DNA of 64,000 bases, taken from positions 62,001 to 126,000 of the forward strand of contig JBBCGJ010000001.1 in the NCBI GenBank assembly GCA_037200985.1, written 5' to 3'. Shown here in pieces: positions 45,363 to 53,993 of the stretch. The stretch is from Rhizomicrobium sp. Lineage in GTDB: Bacteria; Pseudomonadota; Alphaproteobacteria; Micropepsales; Micropepsaceae. The notes under the pieces were generated by a model. That model made no database searches. It was given only the letters and a program-made list of their open reading frames with translations, and was not told where the DNA came from. The translations under genes were made by a program, and so were the position numbers. Numbering within the stretch: the stretch's first letter is position 1; every line of letters begins with the position of its first letter.

Positions 45363-46709
45363 ATGAGCAGCACACGGCAACTGAAACTCGGCGCCTTCAT
45401 GCGTCCCGTCGGAATCCATACCGCCTGGTGGCTTTATCCGGGCGCCTATCCGGACGGCAATTTCAACCTGAAGCATCTGGTGCGGTTCGCGCAGAAGTTG
45501 GAGCAGGGGAAATTCGACGCCTTCTTCATGGCCGATCACCTGGCGGTGCTGAACATGCCGATGTCGGCGCTCAAGCGCAGCGCGACGGTCACCTCGTTCG
45601 ATCCGCTGACCCTGCTGCCCGCGCTGGCGATGGTGACGGAGCGCATCGGCCTCGTCGCCACAGCGTCGACGACCTACAACGAGCCCTATCACGTCGCGCG
45701 CAAGTTCGCCTCGCTCGATCACATCAGCGGCGGCCGCGCGGGATGGAATCTCGTCACCTCCGGCAATCCGACGGAAGCGTGGAATTTCGGACGGGACGAG
45801 CATTGGGAGCACGACACCCGCTATCGCCGGGCACGCGAGTTCTTCGACGTCGTGACCGGGCTGTGGGACAGCTGGGCGGACGACGCCTTCATCCGCGACA
45901 CGAAGAACGCTGTCTATTTCGATCCCGACAAGCTGCACGTCCTCGACCACAACGGCGAATTCCTGAAAGTGCGCGGCCCGCTCAACGTCGCCCGGCCGGT
46001 CCAGGGCTGGCCCGTGATCGTGCAGGCCGGCGCATCGGAGGCCGGCAAGCAGATCGCCGCCGAGACCGCCGAGGTCATCTTCGCCGCGGGCGGGCGGCTG
46101 GCCGACGCGCAGCGCTTCTACGCGGACGTGAAAGGCCGGCTCGACAAACTCGGCCGGCCGCGCGACCACCTGAAGGTTCTGCCCGGCGCGCTGGTCGTGG
46201 TCGGCGACTCGGATGCGGAGGCGCGCCGCAAGCATGAGCTTCTGGACAGCCTCGTTCATGCCGACAGCGGGTTGCCGAACCTGTCGATGCGGCTGGGCAC
46301 GGACGTCTCCGGCTTCGACCTCGACGGGCCGCTGCCGTCGGACCTTCCCGAGACCAACGCCAGCCAGAGCGGCCGCCAGGCGCTGATCGACCGCGCCCGG
46401 CGGGAGAATCTCACCATCCGCCAGTTGGCGAAGATCGTGGGCGCCTATGGCGGGCTTGCCTTCGTCGGCACGGCGAAGACAATCGCCGACAAGATGGAAG
46501 AGTGGCTCTTCAGCGACGCCTGCGACGGGTTCAACATCATGTTCCCCACCGTGCCGCAAGGTTTGGACGAGTTCGTCGATCAGGTCGTGCCGGAGCTCCA
46601 GCGCCGCGGCATCTTCCGGCGCGAATATGAGGGCACCACGCTGCGCGAGAATCTGGGCCTGCCCCGGCCGGAGAACCGCTTCTTCGCCAAGACGGCCGTG
46701 CCGGCGTGA
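45363..46709 (+). CDS. NtaA/SnaA/DszA-family FMN-dependent monooxygenase
   Basis: 448 residues, bacterial-luciferase-like TIM barrel. Family blocks: GAFMRPVGIHTAWWLYPGA, LEQGKFDAFFMADHLA, SFDPLTLLPALAMVTERIGL, SGGRAGWNLVTSGNP and VIVQAGASEAGKQIAA. Relatives attack nitrilotriacetate, dibenzothiophene sulfone (DszA) or other S/N compounds using FMNH2 and O2. In this island a C-S cleaving role is likely but unproven. A flavin reductase partner is not seen. SD AAGGAA. Overlaps the DOPA-dioxygenase-like gene by 4 bases. Confidence 0.9.
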   Translation: MSSTRQLKLGAFMRPVGIHTAWWLYPGAYPDGNFNLKHLVRFAQKLEQGKFDAFFMADHLAVLNMPMSALKRSATVTSFDPLTLLPALAMVTERIGLVATASTTYNEPYHVARKFASLDHISGGRAGWNLVTSGNPTEAWNFGRDEHWEHDTRYRRAREFFDVVTGLWDSWADDAFIRDTKNAVYFDPDKLHVLDHNGEFLKVRGPLNVARPVQGWPVIVQAGASEAGKQIAAETAEVIFAAGGRLADAQRFYADVKGRLDKLGRPRDHLKVLPGALVVVGDSDAEARRKHELLDSLVHADSGLPNLSMRLGTDVSGFDLDGPLPSDLPETNASQSGRQALIDRARRENLTIRQLAKIVGAYGGLAFVGTAKTIADKMEEWLFSDACDGFNIMFPTVPQGLDEFVDQVVPELQRRGIFRREYEGTTLRENLGLPRPENRFFAKTAVPA

Positions 46710-47074
46710 CACGATCCTCGGACCCCGAGACGCAGATCATCGAGGGCTTCCACGCCCATGTCTACTACACGCCGCAGACCAAGCCGATCGCCGCCCGGCT
46801 GCGCGAGGCGATGGGCGATCATTTCACCGTGACGCTCGGCCGCTGGCATGACGTACTGGTCGGACCGCACACCGAGCCGATGTATCAGGTCGCCTTCGCG
46901 CGCGAGGAATTCCCCAGGCTCGTGCCCTGGCTGATGCTGAACCGCGAGGGCTTGAGCATCCTCGTGCATCCGCTGACGGGCGACGACTACGAGGATCACG
47001 CGACCCACAGCCTGTGGCTCGGACCGCCGCTGCCGCTCAACCTCGATGTGCTGAGGGCAGGGCATGACGCCTGA
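46706..47074 (+). CDS. DOPA 4,5-dioxygenase family protein
   Basis: 122 residues. Family pattern: IEGFHAHVYY with the metal-type His pair, VGPHTEPMYQVAF, VPWLMLNREGLSILVHPLTGDDYEDH. Plant and fungal members cleave DOPA to betalamic-type seco-DOPA; bacterial members are uncharacterised extradiol-type enzymes. It overlaps the monooxygenase stop by 4 bases and the aminotransferase start by 11 bases, so the three are one operon. A catecholic or sulfonated aromatic substrate is only a guess. Confidence 0.86.
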   Translation: MTRSSDPETQIIEGFHAHVYYTPQTKPIAARLREAMGDHFTVTLGRWHDVLVGPHTEPMYQVAFAREEFPRLVPWLMLNREGLSILVHPLTGDDYEDHATHSLWLGPPLPLNLDVLRAGHDA

Positions 47075-48155
47075 CGGCGTGACGCGGCGTGCATGGCTCG
47101 GCGCCGCCGCGGCCGGCAGCGTCGTGCTCTCCACCGCGAGCGAAGCGGCATCGATGGTTCCCGCGCGTCTGTCGCTGAACGAGAATCCATTCGGCCCCTC
47201 GCCGCTGGCCCGCCGCGCGATCCTGGAGCAACTGGACCAGGCCGATCGCTATGTCGGCGGCGAGGCGCGCGCCCTGGAAGAGCAGATCGCGGCCGTCGAA
47301 GGCGTCTCCGCCGATCAGATCGTCCTGGGCGAAATCCTCGACGCGCTGGGTCTGCAACTCGCGTTGGACGGCGGCCCCGGCGGCGAGTTCGTCTATTCCG
47401 AGCCCGGCTATACCGCGCTGGTCGATGCGGTGGCGCCCGGCGGCGGCGTGGTCGTCGGCGTGCCGCTGAACGACCGGCTGGAGAACGATCTTCCCGCAAT
47501 CGCGGCGCATATCACGGCGCGGACGCGCGGGGTCTATCTCGTCAATCCGCACAATCCGAGCGGCACGGTCAGCGAGACTGCCCCGTTCGAGGCCTTCCTG
47601 CGCGCGGCCGCCGCGAAGACGACGGTCATCGTGGACGAGGCCTATCTCGAATTCGAACCGGACTTCGCGGATCGCACGGCCGTCGCGCTGACGCGGGAGG
47701 GCGCGAACGTCGTCGTCTTCCGCACCTTCGCGAAGGTGTACGGCCTGGCGGGCTTGTCCATCGGCTATGCCGTGGCGCCGAAACCGCTCGCGGCCTCGCT
47801 GAAGGCGAAAGGGCTCGGCGCGCCGCACGAACTCAACCGCCTCGCGCTGGCAGCGGCCTCGGCAAGCCTGCGCGATTCCGGCTACGTCCCGGCCGTGCGC
47901 GCCAAGGTGATCGCCGAGCGCCAGGAATGGAACGCGCTGCTCGACGGCCTCGGCATCCGCCGCAGCGACTCGCGGGGCAATTTCGTCTTCTTCGAAACGG
48001 GCCGGCCCCATGAGCCGTTCGCCGCCGCCCTGCTGGCGGAGGGCATCGAGATCGCGCGGGCCTTCCCGCCGCTCGACCGCTGGGCCCGCATCTCCATCGG
48101 ATTGCCGGACGAGAACGCGCGCGCCCGCGCCGCCGTGCGCAAGCTGCTGGCCTGA
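47064..48155 (+). CDS. Tat-exported PLP-dependent aminotransferase (HisC-like)
   Basis: 363 residues. The N-terminus has a twin-arginine signal (TRRAWLGAAAAGSVVLSTASEA), so the folded holoenzyme is exported to the periplasm. Fold type I: LSLNENPFGPSP, NPHNPSGTVS, VDEAYLEF and the PLP lysine in FRTFAKVYGLAG. HisC-like enzymes move amino groups between amino acids and keto acids; a histidinol-phosphate role is unlikely outside the cytosol. SD AGGGCAGGGC. Third gene of the operon; site H follows its stop. Confidence 0.87.
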   Translation: MTPDGVTRRAWLGAAAAGSVVLSTASEAASMVPARLSLNENPFGPSPLARRAILEQLDQADRYVGGEARALEEQIAAVEGVSADQIVLGEILDALGLQLALDGGPGGEFVYSEPGYTALVDAVAPGGGVVVGVPLNDRLENDLPAIAAHITARTRGVYLVNPHNPSGTVSETAPFEAFLRAAAAKTTVIVDEAYLEFEPDFADRTAVALTREGANVVVFRTFAKVYGLAGLSIGYAVAPKPLAASLKAKGLGAPHELNRLALAAASASLRDSGYVPAVRAKVIAERQEWNALLDGLGIRRSDSRGNFVFFETGRPHEPFAAALLAEGIEIARAFPPLDRWARISIGLPDENARARAAVRKLLA

Positions 48156-48166
48156 GGCCGGCTGGA

Positions 48167-48191
48167 CAACTCTATCAATCTGATAGAATAT
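48167..48191. promoter_or_regulatory. island regulon dyad, site H
   Basis: CAACTCTA-N9-TAGAATAT, 12 bases after the aminotransferase stop and 59 bases before the serine acetyltransferase ATG. It suggests that the cysE-ssuA-ssuD unit has its own regulated promoter. Confidence 0.65.
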
Positions 48192-48250
48192 CAGGAGATA
48201 CTGCAGAGGGCCGGGCCGCGGCCGGCAATGCCGGTCGTGGACATCACGTC

Positions 48251-49210
48251 ATGAGAGAGTCTTCAAGAGTGTCGGTTCGCGACGAGCCTCCCAGATCGTT
48301 CGACGACGCGCCGGACGCGAACGGCCCGACGGACACGCTGAATCTGGACACCGTCGTCGCCGAACTGCGCCGGTCGCGCGAGGTCACGCACAACATCCGC
48401 GAGGGCGGGATTGCCCGGCGGCTTCCCTCCAGCGCGGCCATCGCCGAGATCGTCGAAGGGCTGTCCGCCGCGCTCTTCCCCACCCATTACGGCCAGCCGG
48501 AGCTGAGCGGCGAGCGCATCGACGGATTCGTCCGCGGCATGCTGCAGGACATGCTGGCGGCGCTGGAGGAACAGATCCGCCGCGCCCAGCCGCCCGCCGG
48601 CGACGCGGCGGAACGCGAAGCGGCCGACCGCGTCGCGCGCGACATCGTGGCCGCCTTCGCGGCGCGGCTTCCGGCGATTCGCGCGCTGCTCGTCGGCGAC
48701 CTGCAGGCGGCGTATGAAGGCGATCCCGCCGCGACGACGGTGACCGAGATCCTGCTCGGCTATCCCGGCATGGTGGCCGTCATCCACTACCGGCTGGCGC
48801 GCGCCCTGCATCTGCTCGGCGCGACGCTGATCGCGCGGTTGATCTCCAACGTCGCCCATTCCCGCACCGGCATCGACATCCATCCGGGCGCCGAGATCGG
48901 CGCGAGCTTCTTCATCGATCACGGCACCGGCGTGGTGATCGGCGAAACGGCCGTCATCGGCGACCGCGTGCGGCTCTACCAGGCCGTGACGCTGGGCGCC
49001 AAGCGCTTTCCCGTCGACCGCGACGGCATCCTGGTGAAGGGCATTGCGCGCCATCCGATCGTCGAGGACGACGTCGTGATCTATGCCGGCGCCACGATCC
49101 TCGGGCGCATCACCATCGGCCGCGGCTCGACCATCGGCGGCAATGTCTGGCTGACGCAAAGCGTGCCGCCGGGCAGCAACATCACTCAGGCGCAGACGCG
49201 CGATGTTTGA
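48251..49210 (+). CDS. cysE: serine O-acetyltransferase (CysE/EpsC type)
   Basis: 319 residues, long form with about 150 helical N-terminal residues (LFPTHYGQPELSGERIDGFV) and a C-terminal left-handed beta helix with hexapeptide repeats (GIDIHPGAEIGASFFIDHGTGVVIGETAVIGD, LYQAVTLGAKRFP). Makes O-acetylserine, the acceptor for sulfide in cysteine synthesis, linking the island to sulfur assimilation. O-acetylserine is also a sulfur-state signal in many bacteria. It overlaps ssuA by 8 bases. No cysK is in the window. Confidence 0.9.
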   Translation: MRESSRVSVRDEPPRSFDDAPDANGPTDTLNLDTVVAELRRSREVTHNIREGGIARRLPSSAAIAEIVEGLSAALFPTHYGQPELSGERIDGFVRGMLQDMLAALEEQIRRAQPPAGDAAEREAADRVARDIVAAFAARLPAIRALLVGDLQAAYEGDPAATTVTEILLGYPGMVAVIHYRLARALHLLGATLIARLISNVAHSRTGIDIHPGAEIGASFFIDHGTGVVIGETAVIGDRVRLYQAVTLGAKRFPVDRDGILVKGIARHPIVEDDVVIYAGATILGRITIGRGSTIGGNVWLTQSVPPGSNITQAQTRDV

Positions 49211-50177
49211 GAACCCGTCCCGTCGCGGCCTGCTGCAGGGCGGCGCGGCTCTCGCATTGCTGGCCGCGCCGCTTGCCGGCTGCGGCCCGAATGCCGGCGT
49301 GCAGGCCGATACCGTGCGCATCGGCTATCAGAAGGATGGCGTGCTCGTCATCACCAAGCAGCAGAAGCGCCTTGAACCGCGGCTCGCGGCGGCCGGCATC
49401 AAGACCGTCGAATGGGCGCAATTTCCCTCCGGTCCGCCGCTGCTGGAGGCGCTGGCCGCCGGCGGCGTGGATTTCGGCGCGACCGGCGACACGCCGCCGA
49501 TCTTCGCCCAGGCCTCGGGCACGGACCTCGTTTATACCGCCGCCGTTCCCACGCGGGGCCGGAGCTCGGCGATTCTCGTACCGGCCGACTCGAAAATCTC
49601 CCGCATCGCGGAGTTGAAGGGCGCCAGGATCGCCTTCACGCGCGGCTCCAGCGCCCACTATTTCGCCATTTCGGCGTTGCACGCCGCGGGGCTCACGCTG
49701 TCCGACGTGACGCCGGTCTATCTCGCGCCTTCCGACGCCAGGGCGGCCTTCGTGCGCGGCAGCCTGGACGCCTGGTTCATCTGGGATCCTTACTATGCCG
49801 ATGCGGAACGCAAAGCCGGCGCGCGCGTCCTGTCGAACGCCGAGCCTTTTGTCCACAGCGCCTCGTTCTTCCTGGCGGCACGGGCGTTTGCCGAGCAGAA
49901 CGCCGGTGTGGTTCGCGCCGTCCTCGACGAGCTACGGGCGGTTGGGCAGTGGATCGCCACGAACCGGGACGCCGCGAGCGCGCTCGTGTCGAGCACCAGC
50001 GGTCTCGATCTGGCGCTTGTGCAAACGAGCTTCGCGCGGGCGGATTTCGGGATCGTTCCGCTCGACGCCGGCATTGTCGCCCGCCAGCAGGCCGTCGCGG
50101 ACGATTTCGCGCGCCTCGGCATCATTCCGCGGCGCGTGAAGATCGCCGATGCGGTGGCGCCGCTCGACTGGAAATGA
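49203..50177 (+). CDS. ssuA: aliphatic sulfonate ABC transporter substrate-binding protein (SsuA-like)
   Basis: 324 residues. N-terminus combines an RR motif ([22 protein letters not shown]) with a lipobox-like LAGC, so a Tat-exported lipoprotein is likely. Family pattern: [70 protein letters not shown]. It captures sulfonates in the periplasm. The permease ssuC and ATPase ssuB are not next to it, so it must work with a distant transporter. ssuD follows after 25 bases. Confidence 0.87.
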   Translation: MFENPSRRGLLQGGAALALLAAPLAGCGPNAGVQADTVRIGYQKDGVLVITKQQKRLEPRLAAAGIKTVEWAQFPSGPPLLEALAAGGVDFGATGDTPPIFAQASGTDLVYTAAVPTRGRSSAILVPADSKISRIAELKGARIAFTRGSSAHYFAISALHAAGLTLSDVTPVYLAPSDARAAFVRGSLDAWFIWDPYYADAERKAGARVLSNAEPFVHSASFFLAARAFAEQNAGVVRAVLDELRAVGQWIATNRDAASALVSSTSGLDLALVQTSFARADFGIVPLDAGIVARQQAVADDFARLGIIPRRVKIADAVAPLDWK

Positions 50178-50202
50178 ATCGTATATCGAAGGTGAAAATC
50201 CC

Positions 50203-51327
50203 ATGGCTCCCAAATTGAACTTCTTCTGGTTCCTGCCGAGCGCCGGCGACGGCAGCTATCTCGGTTCCGACGAACTGCGCCGGCCGGCGGATTTCGGCTA
50301 TATGCGCGACATCGCGCTCGCGGCCGACCGGCTGGGCTATGGCGGCGTGCTGCTGCCGACCGGCCATGGCTGCTTCGACGGCTGGACGCTGTCGTCGGCG
50401 CTGGCGCCGATGACCGAGCGGCTCAAATTCCTCGTGGCGCTGCGGCCGGGCATCCAGACGCCGGCTCTCGCCGCAAGGCAGGCGGCCGCGCTGGACCAGA
50501 TTTCCGATGGCCGCTTGCTGCTCAATGTGGTGACCGGCGGCAACCCGACCGAGCTCGCCTATGACGGCCTATTCCTCGGTCACGACGAGCGCTACGAGCA
50601 GACCGCCGAATTCCTGACGCTGTGGCGGCGCATCATGGAAGGCGCGCCGATCGATTTCCAAGGCAAGCACCTCTCGGCCAAGGGCGGCACGCCGCTCGTC
50701 TTCCCGCCGGTGCAGAAGCCCTATCCGCCGATCTATTTCGGCGGCTCGTCGCCCGCCGGCGTCGCCGTCGCGGCCGAGCACGCCGATCTCTATCTCACCT
50801 GGGGCGAGCCGCCCGCCCAGGTCGCGGAGAAATTCAAGGAGGTGCGCGAGGCCGCGGCGCGCGTCGGCCGCAAGGTCCGCTTCGGCATCCGTTTGCATTT
50901 TGTCGTGCGGGAGACCGAGGCGGAAGCCTGGGACGCGGCCAACCGCCTCATCAGCCGGCTGACGCCCGAGATCATCGCGGCGGCGCAGGCCCGCATCGCC
51001 AAGCGCGTCGAGCAGTCGGAAGGCCAGCGCCGCATGGTCGAGCTGCATGGCGGCAAGACCGACAAGCTGGAGATCAGTCCCAATCTGTGGGCCGGCATCG
51101 GGCTGGTGCGCGAAGGCGCGGCCACGGCGCTCGTGGGCGATCCGAAGACCGTTGCCGAACGCCTGCGCGAATATCAGGCGCTCGGCGTCGATACCGTCAT
51201 CGGATCGGCCTATCCGCATCTTGAAGAGGCCTATCGGGTCGCGGAGCTGCTGTTTCCGGCTCTCGGTCTGGGAGCCGGCGCCGCCACCGTATTCTCGAAC
51301 GTCGAGAGGGCCCGCTCCGCGGGCTGA
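50203..51327 (+). CDS. ssuD: alkanesulfonate monooxygenase SsuD (FMNH2-dependent)
   Basis: 374 residues. Cleaves alkanesulfonates to aldehyde and sulfite with FMNH2 and O2. Luciferase-like barrel: [74 protein letters not shown] and [13 protein letters not shown], all SsuD landmarks including the active-site Arg/His surroundings. ATG 50203 has AAGGTGA upstream. A flavin reductase (ssuE) is not in the window. Confidence 0.94.
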   Translation: MAPKLNFFWFLPSAGDGSYLGSDELRRPADFGYMRDIALAADRLGYGGVLLPTGHGCFDGWTLSSALAPMTERLKFLVALRPGIQTPALAARQAAALDQISDGRLLLNVVTGGNPTELAYDGLFLGHDERYEQTAEFLTLWRRIMEGAPIDFQGKHLSAKGGTPLVFPPVQKPYPPIYFGGSSPAGVAVAAEHADLYLTWGEPPAQVAEKFKEVREAAARVGRKVRFGIRLHFVVRETEAEAWDAANRLISRLTPEIIAAAQARIAKRVEQSEGQRRMVELHGGKTDKLEISPNLWAGIGLVREGAATALVGDPKTVAERLREYQALGVDTVIGSAYPHLEEAYRVAELLFPALGLGAGAATVFSNVERARSAG

Positions 51328-51338
51328 GGGTGTCGCGC

Positions 51339-51848
51339 CTAGCGTCGCGCGTGCGGGTCGTTGTCCGGACAGTCGGCGTCGTAGCCGTGCCATGGATGCA
51401 GCCGGGCGCGGTCGCCGGCCGCCGTCTCGTGGTGAGCCGCGTCGTCGCCGCCGCCATAGGCGCGGCCATAGCCGTCGACCCAGCCGCCGCCGTGCACCGC
51501 GCCGCCGCCATCATAAGCGCCGCCTCCGGCATAGGTGTGACCGCCGGTGATGTAGGAATGGCTGTCGCTGCGATAATCGTAGGTTGCGACCGAAATTTCG
51601 GAATACTCGCGCCGCCAGGCGTAGCCGTGCACGCCGTCATAGGCGTAACGGCGCCGGTGCCAGCGATGGCGATGGGTCGGCGGCGGCGCATAGTCGGGTT
51701 CGCCGGCGGTCGGCGCAGGCGGCGTCGCGACGGGCGGCGGCGTGCAGTTGCAGCCGACCTTCGCGTCTTTCGGCGTGCCGGTATTGACGTCGCAACCGGC
51801 GACCGTGAACACGGCCAGGGTCGCGGCCGCGGCCAGAAAAATCCGCAT
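51339..51848 (-). CDS. glycine/histidine/tyrosine-rich lipoprotein, unknown function
   Basis: 169 residues. Lipoprotein signal ending FTVAGC (Cys19). Mature part has a Pro-rich region with a CNC pair, then HRHRWHRRRYAYDG and a low-complexity Gly/Tyr/His section (HTYAGGGAYDGGGAVHGGGW), and ends in a Cys/Asp/His-rich tail. Such proteins can be surface coat or metal-binding lipoproteins. No domain recognised. Confidence 0.7.
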   Translation of the reverse strand: MRIFLAAAATLAVFTVAGCDVNTGTPKDAKVGCNCTPPPVATPPAPTAGEPDYAPPPTHRHRWHRRRYAYDGVHGYAWRREYSEISVATYDYRSDSHSYITGGHTYAGGGAYDGGGAVHGGGWVDGYGRAYGGGDDAAHHETAAGDRARLHPWHGYDADCPDNDPHARR

Positions 51849-51940
51849 GACAGCATCCTCAACGGCGCGGGCAAACGCTCTTGTTCACCGCGATTATGCA
51901 GGAGGAGCCGTGCCGATGGCGCGCAAATCGCGTGATTGGG

Positions 51941-52729
51941 TTAACGCACGGCCTCGACGCGGACGAAATCGGCTTCGCGCCGCGCCAGGCTGGCGAGCTG
52001 GCTCGGCAGCAGGCGCAGATCGTAATAGGCCCGCACCATCTCGCGCTTGACGAGACGCCAGCTGAAGTCGCGCTGGCCGGCCCGCCATTCGTCGATGTCG
52101 GTCTGGCCGCCGATGTCCTCGGACTGCCGCGCGATCGCGGGCGTCAATTGATACGGGCGCAGGCGTTCCGTCAGCGGCGAATTGTTCGGATTGAACAGCA
52201 TATGGTCGACCGGCAGGGTCCAGGGTTCCTGCCAGGCCAGCAATTGTGCGGCGACCGCGCGCGAGAGGATGTAGGCCGCGGCGCCGGTATGGCGAGACCT
52301 GAGCCGGCCGATCAATCGGCCGCCGCCCGCGTCCACGACATCGTCGAGCAGCACGCGCTGGTTCTGGGGGCCATAGCGCTCGATCTTCAACAGTCCGACG
52401 CCCTTCGGGATCCAGGAGGCATCGCTCAGCAAGGGTGCGGCGTCGCCGTCGATCGCGACGTCGTCCTCGAGGATCAGGCCGTGGCTGTCGCCGGTGGAGA
52501 GGAACATGCTCCAGGCGCGCATATGGCTGAGCGTGCAGCATTTGTCGCCTTTGGGAATGGGACCGAGCGGGCCGTCGCTCGCGAAGTTCCGGTCGGCGAC
52601 GGCGTCCGGCATGTTCCGCGCGTCGATCGCGGCAACGAACTGGGCCGGTATCGCGAGGTCCGACAACTGCTTGGACATCTTGAGCAAACGGTCGGGACGG
52701 CGCGCCAGATTTATCAGATATGCTTGCAT
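51941..52729 (-). CDS. glycosyltransferase family 25 protein (LPS sugar transferase type)
   Basis: 262 residues. GT25 landmarks: AYLINLARRPDRLLKM at the N-terminus, AIDARN, GPIPKGDKCCTLSHMRAW, the LILEDDVAID acidic motif, TGAAAYILSR and PVDHMLF. These enzymes add hexoses to lipopolysaccharide or similar glycans. No signal peptide. Monocistronic; a 248-base AT-rich spacer separates it from the divergent sulfotransferase-like gene. Confidence 0.88.
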   Translation of the reverse strand: MQAYLINLARRPDRLLKMSKQLSDLAIPAQFVAAIDARNMPDAVADRNFASDGPLGPIPKGDKCCTLSHMRAWSMFLSTGDSHGLILEDDVAIDGDAAPLLSDASWIPKGVGLLKIERYGPQNQRVLLDDVVDAGGGRLIGRLRSRHTGAAAYILSRAVAAQLLAWQEPWTLPVDHMLFNPNNSPLTERLRPYQLTPAIARQSEDIGGQTDIDEWRAGQRDFSWRLVKREMVRAYYDLRLLPSQLASLARREADFVRVEAVR

Positions 52730-52977
52730 GAAATTGCGATACCTCTGACCCCGATTAGCAGAAGTCTCTTGTACGGTTCGGGTTCCTCAACCCTTCACGC
52801 GGATTTCGACATTTTGTATGTCGGCTTAATGTTGCGACAACTCGCGACAAAAACCTTTTCGGAATCGCATAGGGTTAGGGGAATTGGCGCGTCAAAAGGC
52901 ACCGGCATACCTTTCCGGCCGGCCGGAATTGCAACCGTTCGCGAATCGCCTCTCTCACTCTCGACCCTGAAGACCGC

Positions 52978-53967
52978 ATGCGCGTGACACGAACCATCAC
53001 TTCTGCCGACATAAAGACGGCCCGCCGCACCGACCGCATCGCCATCTCGACTCCGGGCGACTTCCTGACATCCGTCGTCCGCCCGTTCGACGGCGCCGAA
53101 GGATTGTTTCCCTATTGCCTGGATTTTTTCCGGCGACGTTCGGTCTATGTCGGCGGCGTCGACGCCGAGGGTGCCCAGTCGGCGCCATTCTACTATCTGT
53201 ACCTGCGCCGCAACGCGACGCGCGTGGTGTCGGTGCCCTGGGAGGCGGGGGCGCTCATGCCCGGCGCTCCGCGCGCGCCGATCTTCCTGTTCTCGCCGGG
53301 CCGCTGCGGCTCGACCTTGCTGAGCCGGCTGCTGTCCGGGGGCGGGGTCGCCAATGTGTCGGAGCCGGACTTCTACACCCAGGCGACCACGGCCGCCTGC
53401 GCGAGTCCGCTCAATCCGTTTCGCCGGACGGTCGCGGCGGCGGCGGCGGCGATGGGCGCCGATCTCGCCGCAACGCTCGATCCGGCGCAGCCGCCGGTGG
53501 TGAAACTGCGCGCCGAATCCTGCCGCGCGCCCGATCTGCTCATGCGTCCGCAAGAACGCCGTACGATCTTCATGACGCGCGGCTTCGAGGCCTGGGCGCG
53601 TTCCAACGGCCGTGCCTTCCGCAACGGGGCGCGAAAATCGGTGCGCAAATACCTGACCGCCATGTCGGGTTACGCATGGCTGAAGCGCAACGGCCTATGT
53701 CATGTCGTTCGCTACGAGCGGCTGCTGGCGGATCCGCTTGCCGAAGCCGCGTCGCTCGCGCGGTTTCTCAGCCGCGACATCTCGGCCGAAGCGGTTGCGG
53801 CAATAATGAAAGAAGATTCACAAGAAGGTACGCCGTTGCAGCGCGGCGCGCGGCCCGATCTTCCGGGATGGGAACGCCGGTTCGATGAGACTATGGCGCT
53901 GTGGAATTCTGCTAAAGTGCGGCGCGCGCGCGAAGCCCTTGGCGCCGAAGACCTTTGCACCGGCTGA
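52978..53967 (+). CDS. sulfotransferase-like P-loop protein
   Basis: 329 residues. The P-loop-like PAPS motif is FLFSPGRCGSTLLSRLL near residue 105, followed by VVKLRAESCRAPDLL and the second nucleotide-contact stretch IFMTRGFEAWARSNGRAF, then HVVRYERLLADPLAEAASLARFL. This is the layout of bacterial sulfotransferases that move sulfate from PAPS to sugars or lipids. The N-terminal 95 residues are unusual. It sits beside a GT25 gene, suggesting surface glycan sulfation. GTG at 52984 is an alternative start. Confidence 0.75.
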   Translation: MRVTRTITSADIKTARRTDRIAISTPGDFLTSVVRPFDGAEGLFPYCLDFFRRRSVYVGGVDAEGAQSAPFYYLYLRRNATRVVSVPWEAGALMPGAPRAPIFLFSPGRCGSTLLSRLLSGGGVANVSEPDFYTQATTAACASPLNPFRRTVAAAAAAMGADLAATLDPAQPPVVKLRAESCRAPDLLMRPQERRTIFMTRGFEAWARSNGRAFRNGARKSVRKYLTAMSGYAWLKRNGLCHVVRYERLLADPLAEAASLARFLSRDISAEAVAAIMKEDSQEGTPLQRGARPDLPGWERRFDETMALWNSAKVRRAREALGAEDLCTG

Positions 53968-53993
53968 AGGGCCGGATTTGAGCAGGAATTGCT

